Shown one piece after another: positions 52,201 through 61,329 of a stretch of DNA of 64,000 nucleotides (position 1 is its first letter; each line of letters starts with the position of its first letter). The position numbers and the translations under genes are program-made. The notes under the pieces are model-generated. The model saw nothing but the letters and a program-made list of their open reading frames with translations, did not search any database and had not been told where the DNA came from. This DNA comes from Streptomyces chartreusis NRRL 3882 (GTDB taxonomy: Bacteria; Actinomycetota; Actinomycetes; Streptomycetales; Streptomycetaceae), in NCBI RefSeq assembly GCF_900236475.1, contig NZ_LT963352.1, positions 5,584,001-5,648,000 of the forward strand, in the 5' to 3' direction.

Positions 52201-55200
52201 CTAGCTTGCGTTGATGGCTGCATACGACCAGATGTCGGCGGGCAACGCGTGCTCCAGGCGCCACGTGATCGCCATCGGCTTGCTGCCTGTGTGGCCTTCG
52301 TAGGTGGCAGGCCCGAGAAGCATCCAGGGCTGAGACTTACCGATGTCGGTGTTCTTGTACCGACGCATGAAGAGCAGGACATGGCTGCCCCGCTTGGCGT
52401 GGTGCTGGTAGCGCAGCCCTGTCGGGGAGCTTTCGGCCGTGGAGTTCTGGGACTCCCAGTGGAAGAGCGTCGGACTCAGGGCGTAGTCCCTGTATCGCAC
52501 AGTGGGGGAGAAGTCCTTCTCGTTCTTCTCCAAGGTGATCAGGAGAGCGTCTGTCTGGAGGTCCTCGACCCACTGGACGCCCTGTGCGAAGGACCTGGGC
52601 ATCTGGCCGCCGAAGCGTGCTACCCCGAGGGCCGCCAGGATCTCAGAGCGGTTATAGGAGCAGTGGACCTGTAGCGGGACCTGGTTGTGGGGGCCTGACA
52701 GAGGGATGGGGAAGTGGTCCGCCTGCTCGATGACGTAAGACAGGACCTGGCGGAGCTCATCGCGGACGTTTGGTTGATTGCGGAGTGCGTCGAGGCCTTG
52801 CTGGAAGCTGGTGAAACCGCCCGCGTTGTCCCACAGGTTGAAGAAGAGCATCCGGGCGTACACCTGGTCCGTGGGGTCCAGCTCCTCATAGGCGGGTACG
52901 TCGTCGGCCAGGAGGCGGAGGTACGCATTGGCGCGGTCAGGGTCATCGACGTGCAGGAAGGCATGGACACGTTTGAGGAGCGCCGACTCACCAGCCGGAG
53001 CAGCCGCTTTGATCAGCCCGGCTCGGCGTAGGACAGAAGTCCAGGAGTTGTCGCTCTTGTACAGCTCCTTGATCTCCCTGCGGCTCTCCCGCAGGTAGTC
53101 CGCGAGTTGCGGCGTGTCATAGGCCTTGACTTCGTTGACCAACGTCTTGACGGTAGCGCTGAGCTGGGTGCGGATGTTGCCCAGCACCAGGTCCTTGGCC
53201 TTGCCCTCCAGGATGATCTGGCATCCGGACGGCAGGAGCGGAAAATCGTGCTCGATGTGATCGACGAGCCGGTTCCTGGAGAGGTTCGTCAGAGCTCGGA
53301 ACTGCTCTTCGAAGCGGAACTCCGCCCGGTGCTGTCCGATGAAGTCGAGGACTGTGAGCACGGGCTTCGTTTCAGTACGCCGTAGTCCACGGCCCAGTTG
53401 CTGGAGGAAGACCGTGGCGCTGTTGGTGGGGCGCAGCAGCAGGAGTGTATCGACATCGGGGATGTCGAGGCCTTCGTTGAACAGGTCCACGGAGAAGATG
53501 ACTTGCAACTTCCCCTCTCGCAGGTCGGCGAGCGCTTGAGCTCGTACTGCGGCAGGCGAGTCGCTGGTGAGTGCCGTTGCCTGGAAGCCGGCCTTTTGGA
53601 AGAAGTCGGCCATGAAGCGTGCGTGCTTCTTGTCCACGCAGAAGCCCAGGGCCCGCATGGCTCCTGGCTGGGATACCTTGTCTCGGATCTGCTTAACGAC
53701 GATGCGGGCACGCGCCTGGTTGCCCGTGTAGAGGTTGCCGAGCTCCTGGTCCGCGTAGGTACCCCTCTGCCACGTGAGGTTCGTCAGGTCTGTGCCATCG
53801 GGGATGCCGAAGTAATGGAAGGGACAGAGCAGGTCGTTCTCCAGTGCCTCCCAGAGTCGCATCTCGGCGGCGATGCGGCCCTCGAAGAACTCATCCTGCA
53901 CGTTGAGCCCATCCATCCGCTCGGGGGTCGCGGTCAGGCCGAGTAGTTCCTTGGGCTTGAAGTGGTCGATGACGCGGCGATACGTACCGGCGGTGGCGTG
54001 ATGGAACTCGTCGATCACGATGATGTCGAAGTGGTCGGGAGCCAGCTCTTCAAGCCGCTGGACATTCAGGGACTGGACGCTGGCAAAGACGTGGTCCCAG
54101 GCTTGCGGGTCCTCACCGCTGTAGAGCAACTCGCCGAATGAGGCGTCATCCAGCACCTCTCGGTACGTACGCAGAGACTGCTTGAGGATCTCCTTGCGGT
54201 GGGCGACGAACAGCAGCTTTGGTCGGCGGTTACTGAAGCGCTTGGAAAGGCTTCGGTAGTCCAGGGCGGCCATGACGGTCTTGCCCGTACCGGTGGCTGC
54301 GACCAGCAGGTTGCGGTTGCGTCCGCGGAGCTCGCGCTCTACTCGTAGGCGTTCCAGCATGTCCTGCTGATAGGGGAAGGGGCGTACCTCCAGCCCAGAT
54401 AGGTTGATCTTCAAGTCGGTGGTAGAGGTGGTGCCGCTTGCCTGGGTTAGGGCTTGGTCGAGGCGGTCGGCGTGGTGATCCGGGTCGTACGTCTCGAACG
54501 CGGAGTCGTTCCAGTACGCGTCGAAGGTCGCCTCGAACTTGTTGAGTACTGCCGGTGTGGCGACGGAGGACAGGCGGACGTTCCACTCCAAGCCGTCGAG
54601 GAGTGCAGCTTTTGAGAGGTTCGAGCTGCCGACGTATGCGGTGTCAAAGCCTGTGTCTCGTCGGAAAAGCCAAGCCTTGGCGTGTAGTCGAGTGGATCGA
54701 ATCTCGTAGTTGACCTTGACGGTAGCGCCGAAGTCACGGATGAGGCGGTCGAGTGCGTGGCGGTCGGTGGCGCCGATGTAGGTGGTCGTGATGACACGGA
54801 TCGGCACGCCTCGCTCCTTCGCGGCGCGCAACGAGTCTTCCAGGACGCGAATGCCGTACCACTTCACGAACGCGCAGAGCAGGTCGATGCGGTCTGCCGT
54901 AGCGAGCTCTGCTCGCAGCTCGGAGCCGAGACTCAGGTCCTCGGGGGAGTTTGTGATGAGCGATGTCTCGGACAGGGGAGTCAGAGGGCGAAGGGCGTAG
55001 ACGCCTGGAGCCTCTTGCTGAGCGAGTGCCAGCAGCTGCCGAGGACCCTCGACGATTGTCTTTGTGCTGGCAGCTTTGGCTTCGCTCGGGTTGGGTGCAC
55101 TTGCGGAAAGGGCCGCGAGGATGCGGTTCGCGGCCGTCACGCGGTCTTCGGGCGGAAGCTCGCTCAGCCGCTGACCGACGGCTTCAGCGATGTAGCGTGC

Positions 55201-55353
55201 CAGCACGTGGGGAGCGGACTCCGGTGTGACTTCAGCGTCGATTGCTTTCCAGCCTGCGGCCGTGAATCGCTCCAACTCGTCGTGCAGGTCGTGGGTGATT
55301 AGCTTCTCGTAGACACCTGCGATCGGCGTCGATCCGCCCCCGTGTTCTGCCAC
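52201..55353 (-). CDS. Superfamily 2 helicase with N-terminal phospholipase-D nuclease domain and DUF3427
   Basis: A protein of about 1050 residues. A PLD-type HxK motif (RLHAKAWLFRRDTGFDTAYV, then GSSNLSKAAL; about residues 224-245) precedes an SF2 motor with Walker A AATGTGKT (near 353), DEFHH (near 448), TATPERMDG (near 474) and the arginine motif LGRGLRRTETKP. The last about 300 residues match DUF3427. GTG 55353 has AGGGGAG six bases upstream; a start at 55425 is possible. It heads a three-gene operon with an SRA-like protein and is probably the nuclease-motor of a defence system. Confidence 0.9.
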   Translation of the reverse strand: MAEHGGGSTPIAGVYEKLITHDLHDELERFTAAGWKAIDAEVTPESAPHVLARYIAEAVGQRLSELPPEDRVTAANRILAALSASAPNPSEAKAASTKTIVEGPRQLLALAQQEAPGVYALRPLTPLSETSLITNSPEDLSLGSELRAELATADRIDLLCAFVKWYGIRVLEDSLRAAKERGVPIRVITTTYIGATDRHALDRLIRDFGATVKVNYEIRSTRLHAKAWLFRRDTGFDTAYVGSSNLSKAALLDGLEWNVRLSSVATPAVLNKFEATFDAYWNDSAFETYDPDHHADRLDQALTQASGTTSTTDLKINLSGLEVRPFPYQQDMLERLRVERELRGRNRNLLVAATGTGKTVMAALDYRSLSKRFSNRRPKLLFVAHRKEILKQSLRTYREVLDDASFGELLYSGEDPQAWDHVFASVQSLNVQRLEELAPDHFDIIVIDEFHHATAGTYRRVIDHFKPKELLGLTATPERMDGLNVQDEFFEGRIAAEMRLWEALENDLLCPFHYFGIPDGTDLTNLTWQRGTYADQELGNLYTGNQARARIVVKQIRDKVSQPGAMRALGFCVDKKHARFMADFFQKAGFQATALTSDSPAAVRAQALADLREGKLQVIFSVDLFNEGLDIPDVDTLLLLRPTNSATVFLQQLGRGLRRTETKPVLTVLDFIGQHRAEFRFEEQFRALTNLSRNRLVDHIEHDFPLLPSGCQIILEGKAKDLVLGNIRTQLSATVKTLVNEVKAYDTPQLADYLRESRREIKELYKSDNSWTSVLRRAGLIKAAAPAGESALLKRVHAFLHVDDPDRANAYLRLLADDVPAYEELDPTDQVYARMLFFNLWDNAGGFTSFQQGLDALRNQPNVRDELRQVLSYVIEQADHFPIPLSGPHNQVPLQVHCSYNRSEILAALGVARFGGQMPRSFAQGVQWVEDLQTDALLITLEKNEKDFSPTVRYRDYALSPTLFHWESQNSTAESSPTGLRYQHHAKRGSHVLLFMRRYKNTDIGKSQPWMLLGPATYEGHTGSKPMAITWRLEHALPADIWSYAAINAS

Positions 55354-55623
55354 GACTGCTCCCCTGATCCCTCGTGCTTCTCGTACACGGGCACCCGTGC
55401 CGATGTGGATCTGTTCTAACAGCAATCACTGTCACGCGAGGGGTTGTCTAGAAAGGGGACCTGCGGTGCTGCTGGGCCGCCCGCTTCCTGGCCAGTGTCG
55501 TGCCTCCGCACCCCGCCTCAACGGCGCTTCACTCCGCTGCGCTGCGTTCCGCGTCGGCTGGCGCCGATGGCCCTGCGGGCCACCCTTGACCCGGGTCGCC
55601 GGTGGGGTGAGGCGTCCCGGGCG

Positions 55624-56082
55624 TCACCAGAACGCGCCTGCTCCCATCCCCAACCCGAGCAGCACGCAAGAGACCCCCCAAGCCAGATGCGCCCCCGCTG
55701 AGTACGACACGTTCGCCGGCCTTCCGTCCTTCTGGTGTACGACCACCACCCGGCGTGGGTCCCTCGGGTCGTAGCGGAGGACGACCGGGACTCCTGCGTG
55801 GAGAGGGTGCTGCTCGTGATTGAGGGGGGTGCGGCGGTACGTCTGGTCGGCCGGGGCGTTGGGGAGGTCGACCGGTGGGGCTTTGTAGCGGACCTGGGGC
55901 GGGTGGAGGGTGGGGCCCTCTCGACGGGGGCCACGGGCCACCTCGCCCCTGGTGCGGATGCCCCGGACGCCGAGGCGGGCGAGGGCTCGGCGCTGGCGTT
56001 GGGCTATGCGTAGGTTCCAGATGCCGAAGGCCGTCATGGCGGCGGCCATGATGAGTGTGATCGTGAGCCAGGGCTGGTCCAC
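55624..56082 (-). CDS. DUF3592-type membrane protein
   Basis: A 152-residue protein with an N-terminal helix (LTITLIMAAAMTAFGIWNL), an outward or cytosolic beta domain (RTRGEVARGP, HPPQVRYKAP, GVPVVLRYDPRDPRRVVVVH) and a C-terminal helix (LAWGVSCVLLGLGMGAGAF). The VxVRYDPxDP segment is the DUF3592 signature. The function is unknown. A broken relative is at 45504-45819. The gap 55426-55623 before it holds no gene that I can support. Confidence 0.82.
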   Translation of the reverse strand: MDQPWLTITLIMAAAMTAFGIWNLRIAQRQRRALARLGVRGIRTRGEVARGPRREGPTLHPPQVRYKAPPVDLPNAPADQTYRRTPLNHEQHPLHAGVPVVLRYDPRDPRRVVVVHQKDGRPANVSYSAGAHLAWGVSCVLLGLGMGAGAFW

Positions 56083-56211
56083 GTGACATTCCCCCCGGAG
56101 CCGACGTCAGTCGTCTGTCGTACGGGAAGACGGGGGTCGTGTCGTGGCAGTTCCGTGGGGGCGGCTGTCGGGGCGGCCCGGGTCGGCACCGCCCCGGCTA
56201 CGGTGCCTGTG

Positions 56212-57228
56212 TCAGGCCGTGCGTCCGTGGCAGGCGCCGTAGGTCTGGCCTGAGCCGCACCAGCAAGGTGCCCCCTGCTGTGGTGGCCAAGGGACCGCGC
56301 GGCCCCGGGCCGCCAGGGTCGTCGCGTACTGGGGGAGCAGCGTCGCGTCCGACGGGGACGAGAGTTCCGAGGCTGCGAAGGCCTCGTAGGACGGGACCGT
56401 GCCGGTGACGATGCCGAGGTTCGGGGTGCCGGAGGAGGACAGTTCCCGGAGGGCGGACTCTATGGTCGCGAGGTGGGTCTCGTGGGAGGGGTACTCCGAG
56501 GCCAGGGTCGGATAGGCCTCCAGGAGTTCCGAGAGTTCCGTCGCCGGCCAGTGGAGGATCGCCACCGGGAAGGGGCGGGAGAGGGCCTCCCGGTAGGCGC
56601 CCAGTTCCGCGCGGAGGCGGAGGATCTCCGCCTCCAGTTCCGCCGGGTTCTCCGAGCCCAGGGACCACACGCGCTTGGGGTCGTGGAGTTCGTCCAGGGT
56701 GATGGGGAGGGAGTGGACCGTGTCCGCCAGGGCGTCCCACTCGTCGTGGGTCTTGCCCAGCATGCGGCGGACCCTGTGGCGGCCGAAGAGGAGGGGGTGG
56801 GTCGGCTGCGGGGGTTGCGGTACGTCGGTCAGGAGGAGGCGTACGGCCTCCGTGAACGTGTCGTGCGCCGCTTCCAGCTCGTCGTGGGACTCCAGGGCCT
56901 CGGCGACGATCACCCAGGCGGCCGGGTCCCGCGGGGACGCCACGCGGACTCCCTCGATGATCGCCCTGGCCTCGGCCTCGTGGCCGTACTCCCAGAGGTT
57001 CGACGCCTTGAGCGCCCGTACCAGGTGGGGGTTGTCCAGGCCGTCCGTGGAGGACAGCAGACGGTCGTAGAGGGCCGTGGCCGTGGGGCGGTCGCCGGCG
57101 AGTTCGAGGTGGGCCGCGGCGCGCAGCAGCAGGGCCTCGGCGTCCTCGGGATACAGGCCGGCGGTCCGCTCCAGGCGTGCCGCCTCGGCGGTGTGGTCGA
57201 CGTTTTCGGCAGGCGTGTCGGGGCGCAT
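56212..57228 (-). CDS. TPR-like protein with C-terminal SEC-C zinc motif
   Basis: A 338-residue protein. The first about 150 residues are TPR-like helical repeats (ALLLRAAAHLELAGDRPTAT, KASNLWEYGHEAEARAIIEG, WVIVAEALESHDELEAAHDT). A middle region of about 130 residues is acidic and helical. The end is a SEC-C motif, APCWCGSGQTYGACHG, with the C-x-C-x8-C-H zinc pattern used by SecA and many unrelated proteins to bind partners. The exact role is unknown. ATG 57228 is selected as the first Met in a normal cytoplasmic context. Confidence 0.85.
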   Translation of the reverse strand: MRPDTPAENVDHTAEAARLERTAGLYPEDAEALLLRAAAHLELAGDRPTATALYDRLLSSTDGLDNPHLVRALKASNLWEYGHEAEARAIIEGVRVASPRDPAAWVIVAEALESHDELEAAHDTFTEAVRLLLTDVPQPPQPTHPLLFGRHRVRRMLGKTHDEWDALADTVHSLPITLDELHDPKRVWSLGSENPAELEAEILRLRAELGAYREALSRPFPVAILHWPATELSELLEAYPTLASEYPSHETHLATIESALRELSSSGTPNLGIVTGTVPSYEAFAASELSSPSDATLLPQYATTLAARGRAVPWPPQQGAPCWCGSGQTYGACHGRTA

Positions 57229-57358
57229 GGGGGACACCGTACTGCCGGGAGGTGACGAGCGTGAGAGATGCGCAGGCCAGACCGCCGGCCTGCGCTGGTT
57301 CCCCATGCTCGCCATCCCGGCTCTACAGTTCGCCCCGAACCGCCGCCGTACCGTCGGC

Positions 57359-58834
57359 CTACAGGGTCACTCCGTCGATTTGGAGTGTTTGGACCGATTT
57401 TGCGGCGAAGGGCACGCTCACCGATTTTCCGTTGAGGCGGATGTCCGAGCGGGGGGTGTAGAGGTCGCCGCCGCCCGTCGTCACCGTGTTCCAGCGGGGC
57501 ACCACGCCGTTCGTGCCGCCCGTCACCGTCGAGAAGCGGGAGAGGTCGAAGGTGAGGGTCTGGGCGGACGTGGAGGTGTTCACCGCCACCAGCACCAGGC
57601 GGCGGGACGACGCCTCGTACGCCGCCACCGCGTAGCTCACTCCCGTGGCCAGGATCGTCATGCCGGGGCGGATGTGGCGGCTGAACTGGGCCAGTACGTA
57701 GTGCTTCGTCTGGACCGTGGTCGGCTGGAGGGTGTTCGCGTCGTAGGCGATCATCGCCCAGCCCGTCGACGGGTCCATGACCTGCCAGTAGCACCATGCC
57801 GTGGGGTGCAGCCAGCGGAAGTCGTAGCAGAGGTTCGACGCCATGGTCAGGCCCGTGCCGTCGCTGTCGCCCGTCTCGGAGTTCCACAGCTTCTTGCGGG
57901 ACGTCGTCACCACGTCCGTGTAGAGGAGGTCGCGGCGGCCTCCCGAACCCTGGTAGCCGTGCACGTTGACCTGGGAGACCAGGGACTTGGTGGACGAGTC
58001 GAAGGATGCCCAGGTGGAGCGGGCCGTGTCGTAGTTCGTCTCGTCCGAGGCGGCGATCCGGATGCCGGTCAGGCCTCGCTTGTCCAACTCGCTGCGCATG
58101 TACGGGAGTACGGCCGCCTGGACCGCGGGGTCCATGTGGCAGCCCTCCTGGGTGCCGGTCGCGGTCCACCAGGTGGAGGCCGGCTCGTTGAAGGGGTCGA
58201 CCGTCGCGAAGTTCACGCCCCAGTTGCTGCGGGCGTACAGGGCCGTCGCCGCCAGGTGGGAGGCGTGCTGGCGGTAGTTCCAGGTCTGGAGGTTGTTGCC
58301 GCCGTTCGCGGCGCCCGAGGGGTTGTGGTTGCTGCACATCCACCACATGGGGGAGTTGGCGAACAGCTCGGTGATCGCGCCCCGCTGCGTCGCCTTCACC
58401 AGCATCGCGCGCTGGTTGGCGTCCGCCGACCACTTCCAGGCCGACGAGGCGGGGTCCTCGTTGTTCCAGTCCTGCCAGAAGCCCTCGATCTGCTTGAAGG
58501 CCGGGATGTTCGGCGACTCGACCATGGTCTCGCCGCCGACGCTGTTCCAGCTGCACGCGCCCAGGTTGTAGCGGGCGATGTTGAGGCCCAGGCCGGGGAG
58601 CGATCTGCCGTTGTACGTCACCGACTTGGTGGTGAAGAAGAGGTCCGCGAAGTCGTCCCGGGCGCCGAAGACGTTGGCCCACCAGGCGAGGGAGGTGCCC
58701 CAGCCCTCCCAGGTGCCGTAGGTCGTCGACGGGTTGACGGCGATCGTGGCGTCCGCGTGCGCGGTTCCTGTCGCCAGGGCGCTGCCGAGGAACGTGCCGC
58801 CTGCTGCGGTCAGCAGGGTTCTGCGTCGTATCAC
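57359..58834 (-). CDS. GH30 endo-beta-1,6-galactanase-like glycoside hydrolase, secreted
   Basis: A 491-residue secreted enzyme. GTG 58834 has GGAGGA six bases upstream and opens a twin-arginine-like signal (VIRRRTLLTAAGGTFLGSAL, ATGTAHA). The catalytic TIM barrel has the acid/base Glu in FATVDPFNEPASTWW and the nucleophile Glu in KKLWNSETGDSDGTGL, consistent with clan A family 30, subfamily 5. A beta-sandwich closes the protein. Likely substrate is beta-1,6-galactan side chains of plant arabinogalactan. No sugar regulator is adjacent. Confidence 0.92.
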   Translation of the reverse strand: MIRRRTLLTAAGGTFLGSALATGTAHADATIAVNPSTTYGTWEGWGTSLAWWANVFGARDDFADLFFTTKSVTYNGRSLPGLGLNIARYNLGACSWNSVGGETMVESPNIPAFKQIEGFWQDWNNEDPASSAWKWSADANQRAMLVKATQRGAITELFANSPMWWMCSNHNPSGAANGGNNLQTWNYRQHASHLAATALYARSNWGVNFATVDPFNEPASTWWTATGTQEGCHMDPAVQAAVLPYMRSELDKRGLTGIRIAASDETNYDTARSTWASFDSSTKSLVSQVNVHGYQGSGGRRDLLYTDVVTTSRKKLWNSETGDSDGTGLTMASNLCYDFRWLHPTAWCYWQVMDPSTGWAMIAYDANTLQPTTVQTKHYVLAQFSRHIRPGMTILATGVSYAVAAYEASSRRLVLVAVNTSTSAQTLTFDLSRFSTVTGGTNGVVPRWNTVTTGGGDLYTPRSDIRLNGKSVSVPFAAKSVQTLQIDGVTL

Positions 58835-59076
58835 GGCTCCTCCGTAGGGGAGTTCGGGGCAGGCGCCGGTCCCCCCGGTCCGGCGTCGCGGGTTGGCCCG
58901 TTGACGGGCATCGAGAAGCATCGGGTGTGGCAGGTGTGTTGTCGAGAGTTGTGACGAACCTTTCTAAAACCCGTGTACGAAGTCTCGGACGTGCCCTGCG
59001 GAGCGATCCTGTATAACGAACAGAGCGAAGAGAACGGGTAGTCGAGCGCACGCGCGTACGGGAGGAGGGGGAGCCG

Positions 59077-59388
59077 ATGGTCCGCGGTCTGGCGAGTCTG
59101 CGTCCCGCTCTCGTGCTGCTCGTCCTGGTCCTGGAAGTGGCGCTGCTGGACACCGGCAGCCTCTACGCCACCGTCGCGCTCGCCGCTACCGCCGCGGCCT
59201 CCGCCGCGTTCACGGTCTGTGCCCTCGTCGGCTCGCGCTGCGCGCCCGCCGTGCCGCGCACCCGGGTGCGTACGGCCATCCGCGACCGTGACCTCCGTAC
59301 GGCCTTCCTGCCGCAACGCGATCCCGACGCCCGGGGGCGCACCCGGCCCCGGGCGCCCGGGCACGCCCTCCGGGCGACTTTCGCGTAG
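59077..59388 (+). CDS. DUF6412 small membrane protein
   Basis: A 103-residue protein with two helices (RPALVLLVLVLEVALLDTG and ATVALAATAAASAAFTVCAL) and a basic Arg-rich tail. The family is usually encoded just upstream of a YidC-like insertase in Streptomyces, as here. GGAGGAGGGGGAG precedes the ATG. It may assist or be a client of the insertase; nothing is proven. Confidence 0.82.
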   Translation: MVRGLASLRPALVLLVLVLEVALLDTGSLYATVALAATAAASAAFTVCALVGSRCAPAVPRTRVRTAIRDRDLRTAFLPQRDPDARGRTRPRAPGHALRATFA

Positions 59389-59535
59389 GGGCCACATCCC
59401 GGCACGTCCCGGTGCATCCAGGTACATGCCGGTGCATCCCGTATGTCCCGGTACGTTCACGTAGCCGGCCCCGCGCGGGTCGTCATGCCGCCATGTCCGA
59501 TTCCCGGCACGACGAGACCCCCGGAGGGCTCACCC

Positions 59536-60246
59536 ATGTCCGTCTTCGCCACCCTGGTCGAGCGACTCGCCGACCTCCTCCAGCCGCTGTTCGGCGCCTC
59601 CGCGGCCGCCGCCGCGATCGTCCTGTTCACCGCGCTCGTACGCCTCCTCGTCCACCCCCTGTCCCGGGCCGCCGCGCGCGGTCAGAAGGCCCGGACCGCG
59701 CTCCAGCCGAAGATCGCCGAGCTGCGGAAGAAGCACGGGAAGAACCCCGAGAAGCTCCAGCGGGCCGTACTGGAACTGCACGCCGAGGAGAAGGTCTCGC
59801 CGCTGGCCGGCTGCCTGCCCGGGCTGCTCCAGGTGCCCGCGTTCTTCCTGCTCTACCACCTGTTCTCCAGCGAAACGATCGGCGGCCGGGCCAACGTGCT
59901 GCTCGGCCACGAGCTGTTCGCCGCGCCGCTGGGCGGGCGGTGGGCGGATGCGCTCGGGGAGGGCGGTCTCCTCGGCGGTCCGGGGCTCGTCTACGCCGGG
60001 CTCTTCGTGGTCGTCGCCGGGGTCGCCGCGTTCAGCTACCGCCTCAGCAAGCGCATGATGGCCGCGAGCCCGGCCCTCCCGGCCGGTGGTGAGCAGGTGG
60101 CGGGGCTGGGAGCGGTGACCAGGGTGATGCCCTTCATGTCCTTCTTCACGCTCGTCACCGTGGCCGTCGTGCCGCTGGCCGCCGCGCTGTACGTCGTGAC
60201 CAGCACGACGTGGAGTGTCGTCGAGCGCGCTGTGCTGTACCGGTAG
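59536..60246 (+). CDS. YidC/Oxa1-family membrane protein insertase
   Basis: A 236-residue insertase. Core elements are AAAIVLFTALVRLLVHPLSR, the hydrophilic helical hairpin GQKARTALQPKIAELRKKHG, CLPGLLQVPAFFLLYHLFS, GLFVVVAGVAAFSYRL and FMSFFTLVTVAVVPLAAALY. It is shorter than the housekeeping YidC and lacks a lipobox, so it is probably a second, specialised insertase. Position after DUF6412 suggests a linked function. Confidence 0.93.
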   Translation: MSVFATLVERLADLLQPLFGASAAAAAIVLFTALVRLLVHPLSRAAARGQKARTALQPKIAELRKKHGKNPEKLQRAVLELHAEEKVSPLAGCLPGLLQVPAFFLLYHLFSSETIGGRANVLLGHELFAAPLGGRWADALGEGGLLGGPGLVYAGLFVVVAGVAAFSYRLSKRMMAASPALPAGGEQVAGLGAVTRVMPFMSFFTLVTVAVVPLAAALYVVTSTTWSVVERAVLYR

Positions 60247-60395
60247 CCGGCCCGGTACGTGACGGTCCAGTACGTGAACTGGGTATTGCGGAGCGGACTC
60301 CCAGCTTGGAGGATCGACCAGTCCTCCGATGGCTGCCCCGCCGCATCCGGGTCGCAGGCCTCGGGCGGGCGCCCGCGATCGAGGGAGAAGTGATC

Positions 60396-61253
60396 ATGAA
60401 GCTGCTGCGAGTCGGTACGGCCGGGGCCGAGCGGCCCGCACTGCTCGACGCCGACGGGACCCTGCGGGACCTGTCGGGCGTCGTGCCGGACATCGACGGG
60501 GCGCTGCTCGCGGACGACGCGGCGCTCGACCGCGTCCGGGCCGCCGCCGACGCCGGTGAGCTGCCCGTACTGGACGCCACCGGGCTGCGGATCGGGCCGC
60601 CGCTGGGGCGGATCGGCAAGATCGTCTGCATCGGGCTGAACTACCACGACCACGCGCGCGAGACGGGTGCCGAGCCGCCCGCCGAGCCGGTCGTCTTCAT
60701 GAAGGCGCCGGACACGGTGGTCGGGCCGAACGACACGGTGCTCGTGCCGCGCGCGTCCCGCAAGACCGACTGGGAGGTCGAGCTGGCCGTCGTCATCGGG
60801 CGTACCGCCAGGTACCTGGGGTCCGCGGAGGAAGGGCTCGCGCACGTCGCCGGGTACGCGGTGGCGCACGACGTGTCCGAGCGGGAGTTCCAGATCGAGC
60901 GGGGCGGGACCTGGGACAAGGGGAAGAACTGCGAGACGTTCAACCCGCTGGGGCCGTGGCTGGTGACGGCGGACGAGGTGCCGGATCCGCAGCGGCTGTC
61001 GCTGCGGCTGTGGGTCAACGGGGAGTTGAAGCAGGACGGGACGACGGCTGAGCAGATCTTCTCGGTGGGGGAGGTCGTGCGGTATCTCAGTCAGTTCATG
61101 ACGCTGTACCCCGGGGATGTGATCAACACGGGCACGCCGGCGGGGGTGGCGCTGGGGGCGCCCGAGCCGAAGCCGTTCCTTCGGGCCGGGGACGTCGTGG
61201 AGCTGGAGATCGAGGGGCTCGGGCGGCAGCGGCAGGAGTTCAAAAGCGCCTGA
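60396..61253 (+). CDS. Fumarylacetoacetate hydrolase family protein
   Basis: A 285-residue enzyme of the FAH superfamily. The metal-binding and fold motifs are CIGLNYHDHARETGAEPPAE, VVFMKAPDTVVGPNDTVLVP, TDWEVELAVVIGRTARYLG, GYAVAHDVSEREFQIERGG and FNPLGPWLVTADEV. Relatives cleave C-C bonds or decarboxylate in aromatic catabolism. No pathway partners are adjacent; hppD at 1015 is too far to be an operon partner. ATG 60396 follows GAGGGAGAAG. Confidence 0.93.
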   Translation: MKLLRVGTAGAERPALLDADGTLRDLSGVVPDIDGALLADDAALDRVRAAADAGELPVLDATGLRIGPPLGRIGKIVCIGLNYHDHARETGAEPPAEPVVFMKAPDTVVGPNDTVLVPRASRKTDWEVELAVVIGRTARYLGSAEEGLAHVAGYAVAHDVSEREFQIERGGTWDKGKNCETFNPLGPWLVTADEVPDPQRLSLRLWVNGELKQDGTTAEQIFSVGEVVRYLSQFMTLYPGDVINTGTPAGVALGAPEPKPFLRAGDVVELEIEGLGRQRQEFKSA

Positions 61254-61281
61254 GGGGCGGGGAGCTGCGGATCGTTCGCGA

Positions 61282-61324
61282 CTGCGGGTGCGTCGTGGTC
61301 GTTCGCGCGGTTCCCCGCGCCCCT
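61282..61324 (+). repeat. Dispersed intergenic repeat, copy 2
   Basis: Second copy of the 43-base element at 24309-24351 (about 39 of 43 bases identical), here between the convergent FAH and LLM genes. Confidence 0.8.
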
Positions 61325-61329
61325 GAAGG

